Assembly: GCA_947683625.1 (NCBI GenBank)
Contig: CANTUR010000066.1
Span: forward strand, 2,232,001-2,296,000
DNA: 64,000 nt
From: Mallotus nudiflorus
Taxonomy: Eukaryota > Streptophyta > Magnoliopsida > Malpighiales > Euphorbiaceae
Direction of reading: 5' to 3'
Shown here: piece by piece, positions 57,484-64,000 of the stretch
How the letters are laid out: the number at the start of each line of letters is the position of its first letter
How positions within the stretch are numbered: position 1 is the stretch's first letter
The notes under the pieces: model-generated
Databases searched by the model: none
The model's input: the letters and a program-made list of their open reading frames with translations, nothing else
What the model was told of the DNA's origin: nothing
Translations under genes and position numbers: made by a program

Positions 57484-58660
57484 CTATATAGATGGGAAAT
57501 ATGCTTTTAAGTATTTAACATTAATTGGTCTTACATATGGTGTGCCATCAATATCTACCAAGAAATAAGTGCCACCTCTTAGAACTTGGGCGATTGAGAA
57601 AAGACCTTCCCAATTTGGACTCCATTTCCTAAAGGATCGATCTTTATGACTGATGGAAAGCATTAGTTTCCAAACCAAGTCTCCCTTTTTAAAAAACTTA
57701 TGCTTGACTTTCTTATTGTAGGCACATTCCACTCTTCTCTTCTGCTCCCCTATTTAGTTATATGCCAATGGCCTTTCTGCATCTAGCTAATCCAACTCTT
57801 GTAGCATACTTTGGCTATATTCCATGGCCAATAAATTTGAATGGACTTGCCTCCTTAGAGATGATATTATCAGCTCTATTGGTAACATGGCTTCATGACC
57901 ATACACCAGCTTAAAAGGTGAAGTGCCTGTTGCTAATTTCTAAGTAGTCCTTATAGCCTAAAGGCCATCTGAGAGTGTTTTATGCCAAGTTCAAGGATTT
58001 TCTTCAATGGACTTCTAGATCACCATTTTCACTACCTTGTTTATTGCTTTGGCCTGCCCATTTGCATGGGCATAATAAGGTGAAGAGTGAAGTAGCTTGA
58101 TCTTAAAGTTATTGTTAAATGCCTGAATCTCTTCCCCAGTGAACATGGTACCTTGATATGTAGTTATGGACTTCAGGATTCCAAAGCAGTGCATAATGTG
58201 TTTGGTGATGAATTCAATGATCGATTGTAAATTAATGATCTTCAATGGGATGGCCTCTTCCTATTTTATGAAATAGTCAATGGCAATAAGTATAAACCTA
58301 TATTCATTTAAAGATAGGGGCTAACATTTGCCAATAATGTCCATCGCCCATCCCTTGAATGGCCAAGGCTTAAAAATAAAGTGGACATCTTCAGCTGGCA
58401 TGTGTTAAATCAGCCCATGCTTCTAGCAAGCTTCTTATCCTTTAGCATAATTGCTACAATCTTTTTCCATCATCAACCAAAAATATCCATATTGCCATAT
58501 TAACCATTTCATCTTCCTTCCTCCTTGATGTGCACTTGCAATCCCTTCATGAGCTTTGGCTATAACTAGCATTGCTTTATTAAGGCCGATGCACCTTAGT
58601 AGTTCTCTCAATCTAGATCTACTGTACAACTCTCCATCCATCAATAACATTTGGGTTGCC
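57484..58660 (-). pseudogene. Tat-lineage integrase, broken
   Basis: Minus strand: a zinc-binding region at 58650-58435 (AHEGIASAHQGGRKM carries a His motif; YGYFWLMMEKDC carries one Cys), core at 58245-58015 (CFGILKSITTYQGTMFTGEE and HANGQAKAINKV), and a C-terminal GPY-like region at 57732-57484 (KKGDLVWKLM; SPNWEGLFSI; GGTYFLVD). The first catalytic Asp of the core is not clear, the second seems lost (TTYQG in place of T-x-x-G with Asp), and the Glu position reads QAKAIN, so the copy is inactive. It ends at 57484, followed by the antisense PMD-like ORF. Confidence 0.82.
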
Positions 58661-60420
58661 AGAACCCTAATTTAGCATTTGGCTGATGATGATGGGTTGT
58701 AAGGTATTCTTTGATCTCCATCCTCTAATTAACCTCCAAATTGATGGCAGTAACCTAAAAATAAAGATCGTTAAACTTCACTAATAAAGCTGAATGAGGT
58801 CTTATCAATGTTGGTATATATAGGATTTTGTCTGTGTAATTAAAGCCCAATTAGGCTAAATCATTTGCTTCATTATCGACCTCCCTTTCAAGATACTAAA
58901 TTTAAGCTCTTGTAAATCCCTACATCATGTGTTGAACTTTGTTGTAATATGGCCCCAACGTGGCTGATTCACACTTATATTCCCTTAAAACTTACTTAAC
59001 CACTAGCATGGAATCATAAAAAATGTCCACATCCTGGACTCCAAACTCAACACGAATGTCAAGTGTTATCAACAAGACTTCATAATCGGCCTATTTATTA
59101 GTGCAAGGGAAATTAAGCAAGAATGATAACTTTTTCTTAATGCCATTAGGCAATTCCATAACCATACCTTCCCCCAAGCCTGATGATGCTCTTAAACTAT
59201 CAAACCATACCCTCCATCCTTTGGCTTTATAGAGATCTATAGGTATTTCTAAAGTAGGATGATTGACTAAGAAATTGACTAACACATTTGCTAACCCAAC
59301 TTCTAAGAAAGGCCTTAGCAAGATGTATTTGATTACATTGGTTTGGCTAATTACCCACACCACTATAGAGAGCAAGTATTACCTGAGCTTGTAGGATGTA
59401 AATACAAACAAAGCCTATGCTTCTCAATGGAAGAATACCTCGTCTTTGTATCCATCAAAGCCCGACTGAGATAATAAATTGATCATTCCTACCCTTTTGG
59501 CTCGTGGGCTATCAAACTACCCATAAAGGTTTCAAAGGCCAAAATATACAGAATCAAAGGGTCATTTAGTCTAAAGGCAACCATCATTGGAGGGTGAGTT
59601 AGATATGCCTTAATATGATCAAATGCATGCTAATGCTCGGATGTCCATATAAAATCCTTTATGTCTTTAAGTTTTAATAAGGGTGACCAAATTCTTAATC
59701 AGCCTACTATGTTGGATATGAATCTCCTGAGGTAATTTATATGGCCAATTAAGCTCTGCAGCTCTTTTTTAGACTTAGGAGGTGTAGCTTGGATGATTGC
59801 CTTAGTCTTATTAGCATCTACTTTCACTATGGCTGGTGCACCATGAATCCCAAAAATAGGTTGCAGACACTCCAAAATCACATTTGAGAGGGTTCATTTT
59901 TAGTCAATGGAGTCTCATTCTTTTGAATGGATTTGCTAAATGGTCCAGATACTACGCATCGGCCTTAGATTTAATGATCATGTCATCTATATAAACCTCT
60001 ATGAAATCCCCTATCAATGAGTGAAGATCTCATGCATTACCCATTGATAAGTCACCCCTGTGTTCTTAAGGCCAAAAGGCATGATCAACCACTCATAGCC
60101 CCCAAGTGCTCTAGGACATCTGAAGGCTGTTTTACTTAGATCGGTCTAAAACATCCATAAGACTAAGGATATAATGGCCTGATGCAACATCAATTAACAT
60201 GTTGGCTATGGCATGGGGTACTCCTCCTTTGTTGTTGTCAGGTTAAGGTTTCTAAAATCAATATACACCCTGATCTTGTCATTCTTCTTTACCACAGGAA
60301 CTACATTGGACAACCATTGAGTATATCATGCTTTTTGAATGAACCCTACCTCAGTGAGCCTCTTGATTTCATCATCTACCAATTTTTCCATATCTCTGGA
60401 CATTCATTTAAAGGCTAAAT
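58661..60420 (-). pseudogene. Tat-lineage RT, RNase H and second (archaeal-type) RNase H, broken
   Basis: RT begins at about 60330 (WLSNVVPVVKKNDKIRVYID) and has an intact catalytic EVYIDDMIIKSKADA at about 60000-59955. At 59881-59699 is a segment with KVDANKTKAII and LQSLIGHINYLRRFI that links to RNase H. At 59375-59091 is a further RNase H-like start (WRVWFDSLRASSGLGEGMVM, then FPCTN), as expected for the additional RNase H of Tat-group elements. Stops are common in all parts. Confidence 0.82.
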
Positions 60421-61049
60421 ATAAGGCTGATAATAATCGAGTTTGATAGGTAACTCATGCTTGACCAATCATTGGTCTAGACCAAGCACTTCTTTGTATG
60501 TTCAAGCAAAACAATCCTTATGCTTCCTCAATAATTCCATAAGCTTTTCTTTAAACTCAAGCTAAGCTTAAAAATGATGTAAATTGGTCATTTATTTGCC
60601 TCTATCCCTAGATTGATTTCCTTTAGGATATCCAGAGTCTGAATAGGATCATCACCTAGCTTGCTGGCTGGGATGTGCATATCACCTATTTTCATTTGGC
60701 ATATAGGATCCTGCTCCTCCTCTTCAAATATGCACTTGGCCGATTGGACTTACCTATTATTTGAAGAGTTTTGGAACATCATCATTAGTTATGATTGATT
60801 GTCCAACTTCACTTGCTACTATCACTGAAGGCCAATCCAAAGAGATATTTGGCTTAGGACACTTATTAAAGCCAATGAAGTATAGCAAGTACATCATAGC
60901 CTCTACATAAAAGGCCTCCTTCCTAAATGGGTTAGGATCCTATGGATGACCTCTACATCCCTTTTTGGTTTCTATATAAATAGCATCTAATGTAAGGATG
61001 ATGGGACTCAAGCATTGGAGTGAATTCCATCTCTACCAAGAAGTGCTTT

Positions 61050-61420
61050 ATAGTTAGTCTTTACATCCATGACAAAGAATCCCCCTTATGACTCATGTCT
61101 GCCCACTTTAACATTTAACATAATGAATCCTTTAGGTGCTCAATCATGCCCTAAAAAATCAATTATAATAGCATCAATTCTCTTAAGGTCTTTAACTTCT
61201 AAACTGATCTTCTTTAATGATCGGAGTAGCAGAATATTGACTCCAGCACTAATGTCAACTAAGACCCTTTCCATTTCCATTCTGTTAAAATTGGTCTTCA
61301 TATACAAAGGTCAATTGTGGAATTATTACAGGTGCCCCCTAGCCATTGTCTAACTCATAATCATCAGGGGTGATAGTGTCTCCATCCAATGTGTTCCTCT
61401 AGATAGGCTTTAGCTTGAAC
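61050..61420 (-). pseudogene. Tat-lineage aspartic protease, broken
   Basis: The minus strand at about 61265-61230 reads VLVDISAGVNILLLRSLKK, in line with retropepsins of this group (VLVD-T/S-G-A-S-x-N), so the D is present but the triad has changed. The downstream region includes FLGHD and GFIMLNVKVG, also typical. It lies between gag and RT as expected. Confidence 0.75.
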
Positions 61421-62499
61421 TCATTTGGCAGGGTAATCATATTGATAGTAGAGCCTGAGACTTGTCCTTTTGGTTATGGTGGAGGAAGTGGACCATCCTT
61501 GATTTTCCCTTCCTTTTTATACCAATACCACTGCACTTTCCTTTTTCCCTTGTCATCCTTATATAGGCTAAAATTTGAGTAGTTTTTTTTAGGAATCAAT
61601 CTTCTCACCATACATCTTTTTCACAATCCAATCTATGTCATCAACTATTCTTTTCCCATGCTCCCTTTCCCTATTAATCCTGTCTTTCTCCATTTTTAAA
61701 GCATGATCTGTGTTTATTGTCTTCTCTACTTATAGCCTTCTATTAGTGTGTCTAGAGCATGTTGACCTATGGCCATGTCAAGCTAACTGGTGTAGCCTCT
61801 GCATTCTCCTTTTTTAGGTCTTGGTCATGCTAATCCTCCCATCTTTGTTAGGATACCACACCCTCTTAAAGATATCAGTTCTAAGCTTACACTTTTGCCA
61901 TTCTTTAAATGCTTTTGGTTTGAATGTCTTGCATTTGGCCAATTAGGAGAGCAGCTTTGATACCTTTAAGGAATCCTGCTTTGCTCATTCCTTAGCTTTG
62001 GCCTTTTTAGTGAATGAGATCGGCTTTGGTTATTAACCAAGGATGTCACCTTAGTCTCAAATCTTCACTGATTGGGGGAACCATGTCAGTCTCATTTCGC
62101 ATGCCTTGGAGACCTACTACGCTTCCTGGGGGTATACTTAAAAGAATATTGGCAGGTCGGGCATGTGATCTCCTCTTCATTAGTGAGAGTAACTTCCCTA
62201 TTTACCTTTAAGCTTTCTCCTTCATCATTTTTTGAGAATTTCAACTCTGCTTTTACTCTAAGCTGATCAAGAGTCCATGGTTCACCCTTCCTTAGACCGA
62301 GAACCTTAATGTCTTTAGGAAAGATCATATTACATGGTCTTTTGGGTGATACTACACTGATAGTATTAGCTTTCCCCTTTCTTGGGAATAAAAGTTTCTC
62401 ATTATCGATAGCCTTTTAAATTACATTACTGAAATAACATAGTTGTTAATGGTATGCCTCTAAGAATTATGTCATTTACAATATTCTTTACTAGCCTTA
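61421..62499 (-). pseudogene. Gag-protease linker of the Tat-type element
   Basis: The minus strand has a 78-codon open run at 62328-62092 with PWTLDQLRVKAELKFS and a TCPTCQY Cys pair, plus lysine-rich and Arg/Ser-rich pieces. No zinc knuckle of standard form was found. It is contiguous in strand and position with gag and protease, so it is assigned to the same polyprotein. Confidence 0.6.
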
Positions 62500-63880
62500 T
62501 CCTCTATAGGAGGAATAACATGGCCATCAAAAGTTTAATCTTGTCTTCTTTGATTACGGCATCAAAGATATCATCAGCCTTAGTAAGATCAAAAGAATAT
62601 TCTTTGGCTATTTGATTTGCCTTAAGGTTTTTCTTCTTCTCTTTTATAACTATCAACCTCTTCAAGACTTAATATGCATTAGGTTTGGTTCTAACATATT
62701 TGGCCATATTAATTGCCTCATAATCAATATTTGTCTCATAGTCTTCATTTATGGTTGATACTTCAAATAGGTCTTAGTAATGAGTCCCCTTTGAGGAAGA
62801 CCTCCTTTGGTTCTTTTCCTTGAGTAACCTCTCATAGCTAGCAGCCCAAGTAGTTAGCTCAAACAAGTCTCTGAAGTGGTGACCCCTTAAAGTGTTCCCT
62901 TATAGAATAGTTAAGTCCTCTAACAACCATGAGGATGTATTTGGCCTTACTAATTATCGAATGGCAGTGGGTCCTAAGCTTGTAGAACCTTATTATGTAT
63001 TGCTCCATAAACTCTCCTTGTAATTGAGAGATTTTAGCCAGATCGACCAAGGAAATATCAGGCCTAGCCCTATAAACTTCCACATGGAATTTTGCTTCTA
63101 AATCTTTCCAAGTAGTGATGGAATTGGAAGGTAAGTGTGTGTACCAGGTGAAAGTAGATTTGGTTAGGGAATTGCCAAAGAGTCTCAATCTCCAAAAGTC
63201 ATTAGGTGATGCCTCCCTATATTGCACTATGAATCGGGCAACATATTCGATTGAAGATTGATGTTTTGCTTTGCATGAAAATAGTACAAATTCAGGCATT
63301 ATATCTCATAGGAAAAGGATAAAGTTTATCTATCCATTCAGGATAAGGCTTATGATACATTGGCCTAGAAATAGATTTAAAATCAATCCCCATTTTTTCT
63401 AATGTGTATCTTAGAAGACTTTGATTGGTCAATGGTGGCCAATACTCATATTCATAATCATTCTAATGTGCATTATTATTGTATGGATATGTTTCTTGGC
63501 CTAAGGTTAATTTTATTACTCGACCTTGCTCATCATAAGTAAATATTTTGCCAACCTGATTAGAATTATGACCCATTGCCCTACCCTGATAACTATTATC
63601 ATTGTAGTTAGAATATCGAGCTTGGTAATTTCATTTATTATCATAAGGTCATCTCATTAGTCATACATTACCATACTACAAATTACTACCACTAGGTCTA
63701 TTAGGGTCTGGGGAATACTTGGGAAGCTCAACTTTTTGTTTACCTTTAAGGATAGATGCCATGTGATGCATATTGACGTTCACATCCTCCAGCTACCTCT
63801 TTTCTTGCATCTAGAGTGACTCATTCCTCTTCAGAATCAGTCTCAAAACCATCGACATTTGTGCGATAAGGTCATTGAAG
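62500..63880 (-). pseudogene. Tat-lineage gag, broken
   Basis: A continuous 146-codon stretch at 63299-62859 has the retrotrans_gag signature: FWRLRLFGNSLTKSTFTWYT, then TTWKDLEAKFHVEVYRARPD and LSQLQGE-like sequence, with MEQYIIRFYKLRTHC. Upstream (63880-63300), tyrosine- and asparagine-rich coding traces continue (MHHMASILKGKQKVELPKYS near 63770), with stops. The start of the element (leader, PBS, 5' LTR) lies beyond the right edge. Confidence 0.82.
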
Positions 63881-64000
63881 AGAGTATGGTTCTACCTTGA
63901 CACTTTGTCCTTGAGGAACTCCATATATCTTCTCTAATGAGGATGGACTACCTCATGGGTGGTATAGTATGATTATATTCATCCCTAGTATCCAAGGATT

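Noticed and set aside
1..64000. tRNA, rRNA and CRISPR arrays
   Set aside because: I looked for cloverleaf-like, rRNA-like and spaced direct-repeat patterns and saw none. The only tRNA-related sequences are retroelement primer-binding sites.

Overview
This window looks like nuclear DNA of a flowering plant, probably a eudicot. It is very AT-rich, it is dominated by decayed retroelements of plant-specific lineages (Ty1/copia, Tekay chromovirus, Tat-type Ty3, plant L1-like LINE, hAT), tRNA-iMet primer-binding sites recur, and its one intact gene has short AT-rich GT-AG introns and belongs to a plant dehydrogenase family. I cannot name the species from sequence alone. No bacterial, organellar or CRISPR-like content is visible.

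Layout. 1-1470: truncated copia pol on the minus strand. 3.5-17.0 kb: a hAT transposase gene (minus) split in two by a full-length Ty3/Tekay retrotransposon at 4752-16240, which has LTRs of about 3.25 kb, a 5-bp target-site duplication ATAAC, a primer-binding site, a polypurine tract and a broken gag-pol. 17.9-22.6 kb: a copia element with LTRs of about 210 bp (minus). 24.7-27.7 kb: three non-autonomous DNA elements with terminal inverted repeats. 28.0-29.8 kb: the only intact host gene, a five-exon NADPH-dependent 2-alkenal reductase / double-bond reductase. 29.8-32.0 kb: AT-rich intergenic DNA.

32.1-50.4 kb is a three-level nest. A plant LINE (minus) is split by a copia element with 2.1-kb LTRs (36687-49423, minus), and that element is split by a solo LTR of the same Tekay family seen at 4.7-16.2 kb (43666-46912, 5-bp duplication AGAAT). 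51.2-51.9 kb holds a fourth MITE. From about 52.6 kb to the window end lies a Tat-lineage Ty3 element (minus gag-PR-RT-RH-aRH-INT) that carries an extra plus-strand reading frame related to the plant mobile domain (PMD) family downstream of integrase; its 5' end lies beyond the window.

Only the reductase looks like a working host gene. Every transposon coding region seen has stops or frameshifts. The least-explained structure is the Tekay LTR: GC-balanced blocks with conserved splice-like junctions alternate with AT-rich intron-like blocks, and one GC-rich module is entirely different in the solo LTR copy.
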